64,000 nucleotides of DNA from JBBDJB01 sp040880125 (GTDB lineage: Bacteria; Planctomycetota; Planctomycetia; Pirellulales; JBBDJB01). The notes under the pieces were generated by a model, which ran no database searches, was not told the origin of the DNA, and was given only the letters and a program-made list of their open reading frames with translations. The stretch is taken from assembly GCA_040880125.1 (NCBI GenBank), contig JBBDJB010000053.1, positions 4,206-68,205 on the forward strand. The letters are read 5' to 3'. The position numbers and the translations under genes are program-made. Shown piece by piece: positions 17,256 to 25,428 of the stretch (positions within the stretch are counted from its first letter, which is position 1; every line of letters starts with the position of its first letter).

Positions 17256-18962
17256 TTAGGCGACCGGGCCGCCGTCCTTCTTGACGACAACCACCTCGCC
17301 CGACTTGTACTTGTGCCAGTAAACGTCCAGCGCCCGACGAACCTTCGCACTGAGTATGTACATCCCCAGGATGTTCGGCACAGCCATGGCCAAGATCATC
17401 AAGTCGCTGAAGTCGAGGATGTTCGTCGCCGTCACGATCGACCCGAGCACGATGAACAACAGGAACAGGATCTTGTAGACGATCGACCACCGCTCGCCCA
17501 GCAGCAGCGACCAGCACCGCTCGCCGTAGTACGACCAGGAGATCATTGTGGAGTAGGCGAACAGGACGACCGCCACCATCAATATCCACGAGAAACCGTC
17601 GATCACCGTGTCGAATGCCATACCGGTCAGTTGCGCTCCCTGGTTTCTTTGTACAAACACGGCGAACTCCGGATACCGCTCGGCATCGTAGACGCCGGTG
17701 ATGACGATCACCAGGCCGGTCATGGTGCAGATTATAACCGTATCAATGAACGGCTCGAGCAGAGCGACGATCCCTTCACTGACCGGCTCGTCGGTCCGCG
17801 CCGCGGAGTGAGCGATGGCCGCCGATCCGACCCCGGCTTCATTGGAAAACGCCGCCCGTTGAATCCCTGTTACCAGCACGCCAACCATGCCTCCGGCGGC
17901 GCCCTCTCCGGTGAAAGCGCCGTCCAGGATGGTGCCGAACGCCCAGGGGACGTCGCGCCAATGGACGCCAATGATATAAAGCGCGGCCAGGACGTACACG
18001 CCGCACATTGCCGGCACGATCTTTTCCGCCGTGGCGCCGATGCGGCGAATGCCGCCGATGATGACGATGCCGACCATCACCGCCATGATCACTCCATAGA
18101 TCCACGGCTGGGCGTTAGGCTCCAGCAAAGGGATCTTGTTGCGCAGCACGCCCAGCGACTGCACGACCTGGAACGCGCACCCGCCGCCGAACGAAGCGCC
18201 GATGCAAAGGATCGTGAAGAGCACCGCCAGCACCTTTCCCAGCGGCGCCAGTCCTCGCTCGGCCAGCCCGTCGTACAGATAGTGCATCGGTCCGCCGGAG
18301 ACGCGGCCGTCCGGGTCGATCTTGCGATACATCTGCCCCAGCGTGCATTCGGTAAATTTGCTGGTCATGCCCACCAGGCCGGCAATGATCATCCAGAAGA
18401 CCGCCCCGGGCCCGCCGATGCCCACCGCGATGGCCACGCCGGCGATGTTGCCCAGCCCCACCGTGGCCGACAGCGCCGAAGCCAGCGCCTGGAAATGAGA
18501 GACTTCGCCATGGTCGCCCGGCAGATCGTAGTCGCCCTTGGTCAACCGGATCGCGTGCCAGAATGCGCGGACGTTGACAAAGCCCATCCGGATCGTGAAG
18601 AACAGCGCACCTACAAACAGCCACGCCACCACGAATGGGATCTTCTCATGTTCACTCTTGAAGAGTCGGCCGGTGCCGAAGTCGTACATCAGCACCGTGC
18701 CGAGCGGCGCTACCAGATACTTGCCGAAAAACGCGTCGACGCGGCCCATCCAGTTGTCGCGGTCCGGTTCAGTAACCGTCTCGGCGGGCTCCTCGGCGAC
18801 CGTATCCGCGGGCGCGCCGCTCTCGGTGGGCGCAACTTCCACCGGGAGATCGGTCTCCTGGGCAAACGCCGTCGCTGGGGCAATAAACGCAAGGAGTGCT
18901 GTCACCGCGGCCAGCAGGACTACCACCTGCAGGGCGTCCACCTGACGGGTCATTCGCCTCAT
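17256..18962 (-). CDS. AGCS-family sodium:alanine/glycine symporter
   Basis: This 568-residue inner-membrane transporter imports an amino acid, usually alanine or glycine, with Na+. Family signatures are KGDYDLPGDHGEVSHFQALA, SATVGLGNIAGVAIAVGIGGPGAVFWM and the later FSNEAGVGSAAIAHSAA. About ten to twelve hydrophobic helices are visible. Compared with typical members of about 450-500 residues it has an extra N-terminus: a signal-peptide-like helix (LQVVVLLAAVTALLAFIAPATAFAQ) and an acidic linker of about 40 residues before the first core helix. I chose the ATG at 18962 because of AAGGA nine bases before it. The stress-protein gene follows after 12 bp. Confidence 0.92.
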   Translation of the reverse strand: MRRMTRQVDALQVVVLLAAVTALLAFIAPATAFAQETDLPVEVAPTESGAPADTVAEEPAETVTEPDRDNWMGRVDAFFGKYLVAPLGTVLMYDFGTGRLFKSEHEKIPFVVAWLFVGALFFTIRMGFVNVRAFWHAIRLTKGDYDLPGDHGEVSHFQALASALSATVGLGNIAGVAIAVGIGGPGAVFWMIIAGLVGMTSKFTECTLGQMYRKIDPDGRVSGGPMHYLYDGLAERGLAPLGKVLAVLFTILCIGASFGGGCAFQVVQSLGVLRNKIPLLEPNAQPWIYGVIMAVMVGIVIIGGIRRIGATAEKIVPAMCGVYVLAALYIIGVHWRDVPWAFGTILDGAFTGEGAAGGMVGVLVTGIQRAAFSNEAGVGSAAIAHSAARTDEPVSEGIVALLEPFIDTVIICTMTGLVIVITGVYDAERYPEFAVFVQRNQGAQLTGMAFDTVIDGFSWILMVAVVLFAYSTMISWSYYGERCWSLLLGERWSIVYKILFLLFIVLGSIVTATNILDFSDLMILAMAVPNILGMYILSAKVRRALDVYWHKYKSGEVVVVKKDGGPVA

Positions 18963-19166
18963 TCGATCGGTTCCTTCGCCGTGTTCGGTTTTGGGACCCT
19001 GCGGCCGTGAAACACCGGCTAAGTGTCCACCGGAAAGCTTCCGGCGCTGAAAGGCAGTCCCATCCAAGACACCCCAGTTGCCGGCCTCTTTTATCCGATA
19101 AGCCGATAATTGTCAACAGTTTACGACCATCCGCCCGGCCCAGCCGCCGCCGCTTTCATGATTTTT

Positions 19167-19180
19167 CAAACTAACCGTTG
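19167..19180. promoter_or_regulatory. Candidate SufR operator
   Basis: CAAA-CTAACC-GTTG differs in one base from the CAAC-N6-GTTG site described for cyanobacterial SufR. It overlaps the -35 hexamer of the sufR promoter candidate, which is where an autorepressor would bind. The assignment rests on the position and a single half-perfect palindrome. Confidence 0.4.
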
Positions 19181-19205
19181 TCAAAAATGTGAAAAGGCTT
19201 ATGAT
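19178..19205 (+). promoter_or_regulatory. Sigma70-like promoter upstream of sufR
   Basis: TTGTCA (19178-19183) and TATGAT (19200-19205) are 16 bp apart in a locally AT-rich stretch. Each hexamer matches the consensus at five of six positions. Transcription would begin near 19212, which leaves a leader of about 35 nt before the preferred sufR start at 19247, or an almost leaderless message for the ATG at 19214. Confidence 0.5.
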
Positions 19206-19246
19206 TTGATTGGATGCAGACGGCAGCCAGCAACGAGACAGGGACG

Positions 19247-19864
19247 ATGAGCACCACCACAGAAACCTCCGACGCCACGATCCTCGACCTGCTTCGCCAG
19301 GACGATGGGCTCAGCGTAGCGCAACTTGCCGACAAAACCGGAGTTACGGCAACCGCTGTGCGCCAGCGGCTCAATCGGCTGATGGGGCAAGGGTTGATCG
19401 AACGCCGGGTCCAGCGCGCCGCCCGGGGGCGGCCCAGTCACCAGTACTTGCTTACGGAAAAGGGACTTCGCACCGCCGGCACCAATTACGGTGACTTGGC
19501 TATGACGCTCTGGGAGGAAATTCGGGCGATTGAGGATCCCGAGGTGCGGCGAGGCTTGCTCGCACGGATCGCCGAACATATGGCTCGCGCGTATGCCGGG
19601 CAAATTTCCGGCGACTCAATCCATGAAAAGATGGAATCCGTGGCCCACCTGTTCGGCGAGCGGGGCATCCCGCTGAAGGTGGACGTCTCCGGCGAGCTGC
19701 CCGTGCTCACGGCACTGGCGTGTCCTTATCCGGAACTGGCCGAGAAAGATCGCTCGGTTTGCGCGATGGAACGGATGATGTTTTCGGAACTATTGGGCAG
19801 CGGCGTACGACTGAGCGACTGCCGGTTGGACGGCGCGAGTTGCTGCACCTTTGAAGTCCATTAG
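19247..19864 (+). CDS. sufR: SufR-type Fe-S-sensing transcriptional regulator
   Basis: This is a DeoR/ArsR-like winged-helix regulator of about 205 residues. The N-terminal helix-turn-helix is LSVAQLADKTGVTATAVRQRLNRLMGQGLIERR. The C-terminal half carries the SufR cysteines: C in LACPYPELAEKDRSVC (two, 13 apart) and C in LSDCRLDGASCC, which in cyanobacteria hold a 4Fe-4S cluster and signal cluster status. Start choice: ATG at 19247 gives the family-like N-terminus MSTTTETSDATILDLL; an in-frame ATG at 19214 is possible. It leads the suf gene series and is divergent from the AGCS gene. Repression of suf when clusters are sufficient is expected from the family. Confidence 0.85.
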   Translation: MSTTTETSDATILDLLRQDDGLSVAQLADKTGVTATAVRQRLNRLMGQGLIERRVQRAARGRPSHQYLLTEKGLRTAGTNYGDLAMTLWEEIRAIEDPEVRRGLLARIAEHMARAYAGQISGDSIHEKMESVAHLFGERGIPLKVDVSGELPVLTALACPYPELAEKDRSVCAMERMMFSELLGSGVRLSDCRLDGASCCTFEVH

Positions 19865-19958
19865 CGGCGGGGTATGCTATCGGGTTTAACGCACGCTCGG
19901 AATGGTCGGCCGGGCGGCGGCGCGAAACCTCATTCGGATAACGGACGACAACAAGAAC

Positions 19959-20549
19959 ATGACAAAACCCTGGATTGAAGGACGATTCGAAGAGAACGTC
20001 ATCACCACGACGGTCGAGCAGGCGATTAATTGGGCGCGGCAGTCGAGCGTCTGGCCGCTCACCTTTGGCCTGGCCTGTTGTGCCATCGAGATGATGGCCA
20101 CCGGCGCCAGCCGCTACGACATTGATCGCTTCGGCGCCGGTGCGTTTCGGGCGACGCCTCGTCAGGCCGACCTGATGATCGTGGCCGGTACGGTGACGTA
20201 CAAGATGGCCAGCCGCGTGCGGCGGCTATACAACCAGATGCCCGACCCGAAGTTCGTCATCGCCATGGGCGCCTGCACCGTCGGTGGCGGGCCGTACTTC
20301 AAGTACGGCTATCACGTGGTCAAGGGCGTGGACTTGGTGGTTCCGGTCGACGTATACGTGCCGGGGTGCCCGCCCCGCCCGGAGTCGCTCCTGGAAGGCT
20401 TGATGCGGATTCAGGACAAGATCATGGGACAGCGGATTACGCGGCGCGGCGGCAAGCTGTACGACGAGTTGCCGATTCCGCACCGCAGCGGTTACGTAGC
20501 CGGCGGCGAGGACGAGTTGGTCTTCGATCACCAGAAGGTCAGCCCCTGA
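19959..20549 (+). CDS. nuoB: NuoB-like NADH:quinone oxidoreductase subunit
   Basis: This 196-residue protein is a complex I PSST/NuoB subunit, which carries the terminal 4Fe-4S cluster N2 next to the quinone site. All four ligands are visible: the CC pair in GLACCAIEMMATG, C in AMGACTVGGGPYFKYGYH, and C in YVPGCPPRPESLLEG. I chose the ATG at 19959 (MTKPWIEGRFEENVI); a longer frame starts at 19902, and no strong ribosome-binding site separates them. No other nuo gene is nearby. It sits 94 bp after sufR and about 200 bp before sufC, so it is either an orphan copy of the subunit or a displaced member of complex I. Confidence 0.9.
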   Translation: MTKPWIEGRFEENVITTTVEQAINWARQSSVWPLTFGLACCAIEMMATGASRYDIDRFGAGAFRATPRQADLMIVAGTVTYKMASRVRRLYNQMPDPKFVIAMGACTVGGGPYFKYGYHVVKGVDLVVPVDVYVPGCPPRPESLLEGLMRIQDKIMGQRITRRGGKLYDELPIPHRSGYVAGGEDELVFDHQKVSP

Positions 20550-20558
20550 CCGCAGGCG

Positions 20559-20649
20559 CCGGGTGCCACGGCGAAGAGCCCGGTATTACAGCGAAATGCC
20601 GGGCGCCACGGCGAAGAGTCGGGTGCCACGGCGGGCTTGTCCCGCCGTG
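20559..20649. repeat. Direct repeats and GC hairpin between nuoB and sufC
   Basis: Two 20-bp copies of a ccggg(t/c)gccacggcgaagag unit lie at 20559 and 20599, with a shortened third at about 20619. The third runs into a perfect hairpin, cacggcggg-cttgt-cccgccgtg (20627-20649). A related hairpin stands between sufC and sufB at 21587-21609. Confidence 0.65.
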
Positions 20650-20755
20650 CGGTTCCCGGCCAATTCGATCGAACGAACCACGGCGCACCACCGTAACGAT
20701 GGTGCCACCAACAATCGGACAGTGAACGTCAAACGCGAGGATAAACAGTTCGACT

Positions 20756-21577
20756 ATGACTGAGACCTTGAAGATCACCGACCTGCACGTTTCGGTCGAA
20801 GACAAGCCGATCCTCCGCGGCGTGAACCTGACGCTGAAGCGCGGCGAAACGCATGCCCTGATGGGGCCTAACGGCTCTGGCAAGAGCACGCTCGGGCTGG
20901 CGATCATGGGCCACCCTGGCTACGAGGTAACCAGCGGCCGTGTCGACCTGGATGGCGTAAACGTGCTCGAGCTGGACCCCAATGAGCGGGCCCGGGCTGG
21001 CATCTTCATGGCGTTTCAGCGGCCGATGTCGATCCCCGGCGTAAAGATGGCCGACTTCTTGCGGCACGCTTCGACCAATGTGCGGCGTCCCGAGCGGAAA
21101 GAGGGCGAAGACCTGATTCCGATGCGGGAGTTTCGCAAGGAGCTTAAAGAAAAAATGTCGCAACTCCGCATGGATCCGGAGTTTGCTCGGCGGTACGTCA
21201 ACGAAGGCTTTTCCGGCGGCGAAATGAAGCGGGCGGAAATCCTGCAACTGGCCATGCTGCGGCCCAAGTTCGCCATCCTCGACGAGACTGACAGCGGATT
21301 GGACGTCGACGCGGTGAAGCTCGCCAGCCAGAGCATCGCCGAGATCGGCGGCGACCAGATGGGCATCTTGATCATCACGCACCACGAAAAGCTGCTCGAC
21401 TGGAACAAGCCGGACGTGACGCATGTCATGCTCGGCGGGCGGATCGTCGAAACCGGTGGACCGGAACTTGCAAGAGAACTGTACACCGAGGGCTACGACC
21501 GGATCCGCGCCGCGTATCCGGAAGCGGCCGCCGCCGAAGCCCAGATGAAGGAGGAGGCCGTCACCGAAGTGGCCTAA
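20756..21577 (+). CDS. sufC: Fe-S cluster assembly ATPase SufC
   Basis: This 273-residue ABC-type ATPase drives the SufBCD scaffold. Walker A is GPNGSGKST, the ABC signature is reshaped to FSGGEMKRAEILQLA as typical for SufC, and Walker B is FAILDETDSGLDVDAVK with the SufC-specific ETDSGLD. The H-loop histidine is in IITHHEKLL. The start is ATG with GAGGAT somewhat far upstream (about 13 nt). The order sufC-sufB-...-sufD differs from the E. coli sufABCDSE order, and no cysteine desulfurase (SufS) or SufU/SufA gene occurs in this locus, so these must be encoded elsewhere. Confidence 0.97.
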   Translation: MTETLKITDLHVSVEDKPILRGVNLTLKRGETHALMGPNGSGKSTLGLAIMGHPGYEVTSGRVDLDGVNVLELDPNERARAGIFMAFQRPMSIPGVKMADFLRHASTNVRRPERKEGEDLIPMREFRKELKEKMSQLRMDPEFARRYVNEGFSGGEMKRAEILQLAMLRPKFAILDETDSGLDVDAVKLASQSIAEIGGDQMGILIITHHEKLLDWNKPDVTHVMLGGRIVETGGPELARELYTEGYDRIRAAYPEAAAAEAQMKEEAVTEVA

Positions 21578-21586
21578 CCCACATGC

Positions 21587-21609
21587 CACGGCTGGCCCCG
21601 CCAGTCGTG
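21587..21609. repeat. Hairpin between sufC and sufB
   Basis: Arms cacggctgg/ccagtcgtg (one G-T wobble) surround a ccccg loop. It resembles the hairpin at 20627-20649 between nuoB and sufC and could set relative transcript levels in the operon. Confidence 0.45.
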
Positions 21610-21676
21610 CTCGCAGCCCTGTGGGATGCGAAAGCTGAAAGACTCACCGATTTCCACGAGCCAATGAGCGATAACC

Positions 21677-23092
21677 ATGGCAACTGATACAACGACCAAA
21701 GCACCGCAGCCGAATCTCGGCGAAATCAACAAGTACGACTTTCGCACCGAGTCGCCGGCGTTTTTCCGCGCCCAGCGAGGCCTGGATCCCTCGATCGTCG
21801 AACAGATTTCGGAGATGAAGGGCGAGCCCGACTGGATGCGCAAGTTTCGACTCGAAGCGCTCAAGACGTTCGAGTCGAAGCCGATGCCACGCTGGGGCGG
21901 CAACATCGATCTGAACTTCCAGGACATCTTTTATTACCTGAAGCCGACAGATCACCAGGGCAAGACCTGGGACGACGTGCCCAAGGAGATCAAGGACACC
22001 TTCGACAAGCTCGGCATTCCCGAGGCGGAGAAGAAGTTTCTCGCCGGCGTGAAGGCCCAGTTCGAGAGCGAGGTCGTCTACGGCTCGCTCCAGGAAGAGC
22101 TGACCAAGCAGGGCGTGATCTTCACCGATACGGACACCGCCGTTCGCGAGCACTCTGACTTGCTGCGGCAGTACTTCGGCACGGTGATTCCGCCCAGCGA
22201 CAACAAGTTCGCGGCGCTCAACTCGGCCGTCTGGTCGGGCGGATCGTTCATCTACGTCCCGCCGGGCGTCAAGATCGAGTTCCCGCTGCAGGCCTACTTC
22301 CGCATCAACGCCGAGCAGATGGGCCAGTTCGAGCGGACGCTGATCATTGTCGACGACGGGGCCGAGGTCCACTACGTCGAGGGCTGTACCGCCCCGATGT
22401 ACACGACCGAAAGCCTGCATTCGGCCGTGGTCGAGGTGATCGTCAAGCGCGGCGCGCGTTGCCGGTATACCACGATCCAGAACTGGGCCAACAACATCTA
22501 CAACCTGGTCACCAAGCGGGCCATGGCTTACGGCGATTCGCTGATGGAGTGGATCGACGGCAACCTCGGCAGCCGGCTGACCATGAAGTATCCGGCCGTC
22601 TACATGATGGAGCCCGGTGCCCGGGGAGAGATCCTCTCGATCGCCTTCTCCTCGAAGGGCCAACACCAGGACGCCGGGGCGAAGCTCGTGCACTGTGCGC
22701 CGCACACCTCCGGCCGAATCATTTCCAAGTCGATCTCCAAGAACGGCGGCCGGTCGAGCTACCGCGGCCTGGTGAAGGTCAACGACGGTGCGGTCAAGTC
22801 GAAGTCGAACGTCGTGTGCGACGCATTGATTCTCGACCCTCAGAGCCGCAGCGATACCTATCCCTACATCGAGATCGACGAGCAGGACGTGACCATTGGC
22901 CACGAGGCCAGCGTCTCGCGGATCGGCGAGGAGCAGCTCTTCTACCTGATGAGCCGCGGCCTGAGCGAGGCGGAGGCCAGCACGATGATCGTCAACGGCT
23001 TCATCGAGCCGCTCATCAAGGAGCTGCCGATGGAGTACGCCGTGGAGATGAATCGGCTGATCGAGCTGCAGATGGAAGGCTCGGTCGGGTAA
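21677..23092 (+). CDS. sufB: Fe-S cluster assembly scaffold SufB
   Basis: This 471-residue protein is the main scaffold subunit on which new clusters form in the SufBC2D complex. It has the standard SufB length and the beta-helix core with SGGSFIYVPPGVKIEFPLQAYFR, VEGCTAPMYTTESLHSAVVEV and the SufB-type C-terminus IGHEASVSRIGEEQLFYLMSRGLSEAEA. The cysteine in VEGCTAP corresponds to the residue associated with sulfur acceptance in the family. Start is ATG at 21677 (MATDTTTKAPQPNLGEINKYDF). It lies 99 bp after sufC and 45 bp before the small unknown gene. Confidence 0.97.
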   Translation: MATDTTTKAPQPNLGEINKYDFRTESPAFFRAQRGLDPSIVEQISEMKGEPDWMRKFRLEALKTFESKPMPRWGGNIDLNFQDIFYYLKPTDHQGKTWDDVPKEIKDTFDKLGIPEAEKKFLAGVKAQFESEVVYGSLQEELTKQGVIFTDTDTAVREHSDLLRQYFGTVIPPSDNKFAALNSAVWSGGSFIYVPPGVKIEFPLQAYFRINAEQMGQFERTLIIVDDGAEVHYVEGCTAPMYTTESLHSAVVEVIVKRGARCRYTTIQNWANNIYNLVTKRAMAYGDSLMEWIDGNLGSRLTMKYPAVYMMEPGARGEILSIAFSSKGQHQDAGAKLVHCAPHTSGRIISKSISKNGGRSSYRGLVKVNDGAVKSKSNVVCDALILDPQSRSDTYPYIEIDEQDVTIGHEASVSRIGEEQLFYLMSRGLSEAEASTMIVNGFIEPLIKELPMEYAVEMNRLIELQMEGSVG

Positions 23093-23137
23093 GGCGGCCG
23101 CTGCAAGTCCAATGGAGTGCAAAGGCAGGATGAGACG

Positions 23138-23476
23138 ATGAAGAAGATCGAAGTCGACGAGCGGATACAAGCAGATGAAGCGCTTCACTCGCGGGTGCTG
23201 GCAGCCGTAAGCGAGTTGGAGAGAATTCTTGGCCGCTCGGCTCCGGTGGTTTCCGCGCGATTCGATCAAGTCGAGGATAACGACCGACGACAGCTGATCC
23301 GGCTGACGTTGAGCGACTTCACCGGCGACGTGGTCGCCGACTTTGCTCCAGGTGAGTTGACCGATGATTCCCAAATGGACGATCGACTTCATCGCCTATG
23401 GGGCGACCTGTTGCAGGTCCGTTCAGCTAAACAAGTGGAGAAGCTAAACGAACTTGTAAAGGGCTTGGGGGATTAG
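23138..23476 (+). CDS. Small conserved-looking protein of unknown function in suf locus
   Basis: This 112-residue charged, soluble protein has no domain I recognise. It is rich in Asp, Glu and Arg with a predicted alpha/beta pattern: an N-terminal helix (ADEALHSRVLAAVSELERIL), two strands (VVSARFDQVE, RQLIRLTLSDF) and a C-terminal helix (DRLHRLWGDLLQVRSAKQVEKLN). I chose the ATG at 23138; AGGATGAG lies just upstream. It stands 45 bp after sufB and its stop is 2 bp before the GTG of the next small gene, so the two form a tight pair inserted between sufB and sufD. Codon use resembles the neighbours. Confidence 0.7.
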   Translation: MKKIEVDERIQADEALHSRVLAAVSELERILGRSAPVVSARFDQVEDNDRRQLIRLTLSDFTGDVVADFAPGELTDDSQMDDRLHRLWGDLLQVRSAKQVEKLNELVKGLGD

Positions 23477-23478
23477 AT

Positions 23479-23784
23479 GTGGCGAAGACGAATTCGGAGA
23501 TGATCCGTGAGTTGTCCGCCGTCGTTAGCACCTTGGAAGAACGTGCGGACAACACAAGATACGAGGTCGACCGGATTCGTAATTCGCTGGACGAGCATTC
23601 GCGGATCCTCACCGAACTAACCGTTCAACTTCGCGAGCATTCCACCAGATTGGATCACCTGCATCGCGCCGAAGAAGTTCGCTCAAGTCGTGCGTGGAAC
23701 ATGTGGCTACTGCTGGTGGGATGCATTTTGACGCTCATCGCGAATCTTGTGGTAGCGTTTGTTACCTTCATGCTCGCTCGCTAG
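23479..23784 (+). CDS. Small coiled-coil protein with C-terminal membrane anchor
   Basis: This 101-residue protein has an N-terminal coiled coil (about 5-65, heptads such as LEERADNTRYEVDRI and LTELTVQLREHSTRLDHL) and a single C-terminal transmembrane helix (LLLVGCILTLIANLVVAFVTFM). The start is GTG with GGGGGA upstream, only 2 bp after the previous stop, implying translational coupling. The architecture suggests a small membrane-tethered oligomer, possibly a partner of the preceding soluble protein. No known family is recognised. Its GC content seems lower than that of the flanking suf genes. Confidence 0.7.
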   Translation: MAKTNSEMIRELSAVVSTLEERADNTRYEVDRIRNSLDEHSRILTELTVQLREHSTRLDHLHRAEEVRSSRAWNMWLLLVGCILTLIANLVVAFVTFMLAR

Positions 23785-23850
23785 GACGCGAGTATTTAAT
23801 TTACCGCTTTCAATGAAGTAAATCGCAACACGACTCCAGCATAGACATTC

Positions 23851-25179
23851 ATGACTCAAGCGACCATTCAAACCGGCTTTACCCAGGAGGCGTTCGACGC
23901 CTTTCTCGCCCGGCGGGATGAGCCCGGCTGGTTGACCGATATGCGCCGCGATGCGTGGCGGCTGTTTGGTGAGTTGCCGATGCCTTCGCGCAGCCCCATG
24001 CCATCGCGAAGTAACGAGGAGTGGATGCGGACCGACATCCGCCTGCTGCGGCTGGACCGCTTCTCCCTTCCCGGCGAACCAACTGGCGAGGCCCCGCCGC
24101 AGGCGCTACTCACGCCCGGGGTGGATCTCGGCGGGCATATGGTCGCGCTCGATAGCCGCGCGGCGCTCGCCCAACTGGACGAAAAGTGGGCCAGCAAAGG
24201 CGTGCTGTTCGGCGACCTCGATACGCTCGTGGCCAAACACGGAGATCTGCTCGAGCCCTACTTCCAGCGGCAGGTGATCGATCCGGCCTACGACAAGTTC
24301 GCCGCACTGCAGGCGGCCTGTTGGTCGGGCGGAACGCTGCTGTACGTGCCGCGAGGCGTCGCCATCGATCAGCCGCTGCATACGCTCTCGGCCATCAGCG
24401 ACGGCGGCACCGACCTGGGCCGCACGCTGGTTATCCTCGAAGAAGGCGCCGAAGCGACCGTGCTGCAGGAGACCGCCAGCTCGCGGCCCGGCACCGGTGG
24501 ACTGCACTGCGGAGGTATCGAACTGATCGTCGAACCCGGCGCCCAGCTTCGCTACGTCAGCCTGCAGAACTGGGCCGATGGCGTGTGGCACTTTGCACAT
24601 CAGAGGGCCGTCGTCGATCGCAATGCCCGGCTGCAATGGACCGTCGCCGCGCTGGGGAGCCGCCTGGCCAAGGTCAATCAACACGTGGAACTGGTCGGCA
24701 AGGACGCGGAAGCCCAGGTGAACGGCGTCATGTTCACCGAAGGCAAGCAGCATCTTTCGTATCACACGTTGCAGCATCACCGCGCCGCCTACGGGCGCAG
24801 CGACCTGCTCTACAAGGGCGCGCTGCAGGACCGCTCGCGAAGCGTATGGCGCGGCATGATCAAGGTTGACCAAGGAGCCCAGCGGACGGACGCCTACCAG
24901 CGAAACGATAGCCTCATGCTTTCGGCCGACGCCCGGGCCGATTCCATCCCCGGGCTGGAGATCGAGGCCGACGACGTACGCTGCACGCACGGTTCCACCA
25001 CCGGCCACGTCGACGACGAGCAGATCTTCTACGCGTGCAGCCGCGGCTTGACCCGCCGCGAGGCGACGCGCATGATCGTGACCGGTTTCTTTCAACAGGT
25101 CTTCGACCGGATCACGATCGAAAGCGTCCGCGACGCGCTCGGTCAGGCCATCGGGCGGCGCATCCGCGAGTACGAATAG
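23851..25179 (+). CDS. sufD: Fe-S cluster assembly protein SufD
   Basis: This 442-residue paralogue of SufB completes the SufBC2D scaffold. It shows the SufBD core: CWSGGTLLYVPRGVAIDQPLHTL, GAEATVLQETASS, RYVSLQNWADGVWHFAHQRA and the C-terminal THGSTTGHVDDEQIFYACSRGLTRREA. A histidine in GSTTGHVD occupies the position tied to cluster assembly in SufD. Residues about 44-55 are a tandem PMPSRS duplication encoded by an imperfect 18-bp repeat. The start is ATG at 23851. It is separated from sufB by the two small unknown genes. Confidence 0.95.
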   Translation: MTQATIQTGFTQEAFDAFLARRDEPGWLTDMRRDAWRLFGELPMPSRSPMPSRSNEEWMRTDIRLLRLDRFSLPGEPTGEAPPQALLTPGVDLGGHMVALDSRAALAQLDEKWASKGVLFGDLDTLVAKHGDLLEPYFQRQVIDPAYDKFAALQAACWSGGTLLYVPRGVAIDQPLHTLSAISDGGTDLGRTLVILEEGAEATVLQETASSRPGTGGLHCGGIELIVEPGAQLRYVSLQNWADGVWHFAHQRAVVDRNARLQWTVAALGSRLAKVNQHVELVGKDAEAQVNGVMFTEGKQHLSYHTLQHHRAAYGRSDLLYKGALQDRSRSVWRGMIKVDQGAQRTDAYQRNDSLMLSADARADSIPGLEIEADDVRCTHGSTTGHVDDEQIFYACSRGLTRREATRMIVTGFFQQVFDRITIESVRDALGQAIGRRIREYE

Positions 25180-25203
25180 ATTACCAGTACAATTCGGGAG
25201 CCG

Positions 25204-25252
25204 AAAAAGGGGACTGGCTTCCTAGCGCAGCGAGGTGCCTGTCCCCCTTTCT
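25204..25252. repeat. Imperfect inverted repeat after sufD
   Basis: Arms resembling aaaggggactggc and gcctgtccccctttc flank about 20 bp. A further short palindrome, ggaattcttgcgaattcc (25301-25318), follows and is a C'-type unit. They lie in the 249-bp gap between sufD and the Rieske gene and could be transcript-stabilising or attenuating hairpins. Confidence 0.5.
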
Positions 25253-25428
25253 TCGGCGGCCGCTTGCTGTCGCAGGACTGCCGAGAATGCGAGTGTTCTT
25301 CGGAATTCTTGCGAATTCCGCTACCGTGCGAGACACGACGAGAGAGTTTTCAATCAATGCCTAGCATTCGCATCGTTGTCGCACGTGTCGGTGCGTTGGC
25401 CCGTCTCTCGCGGTAGAATGGATCGAGC

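Noticed and set aside
16767..19010. 747-codon open frame on the plus strand
   Set aside because: It is antisense to the AGCS symporter and stress-protein genes, is unusually rich in His, Asp, Arg and Gln, and has no domain pattern; it is a GC-rich shadow frame.
18963..19246. Second SufR-type palindrome near 19110 (tgtcaacagtttacgac)
   Set aside because: Only one half-site (CAAC) is present and the partner does not match GTTG at the right spacing.
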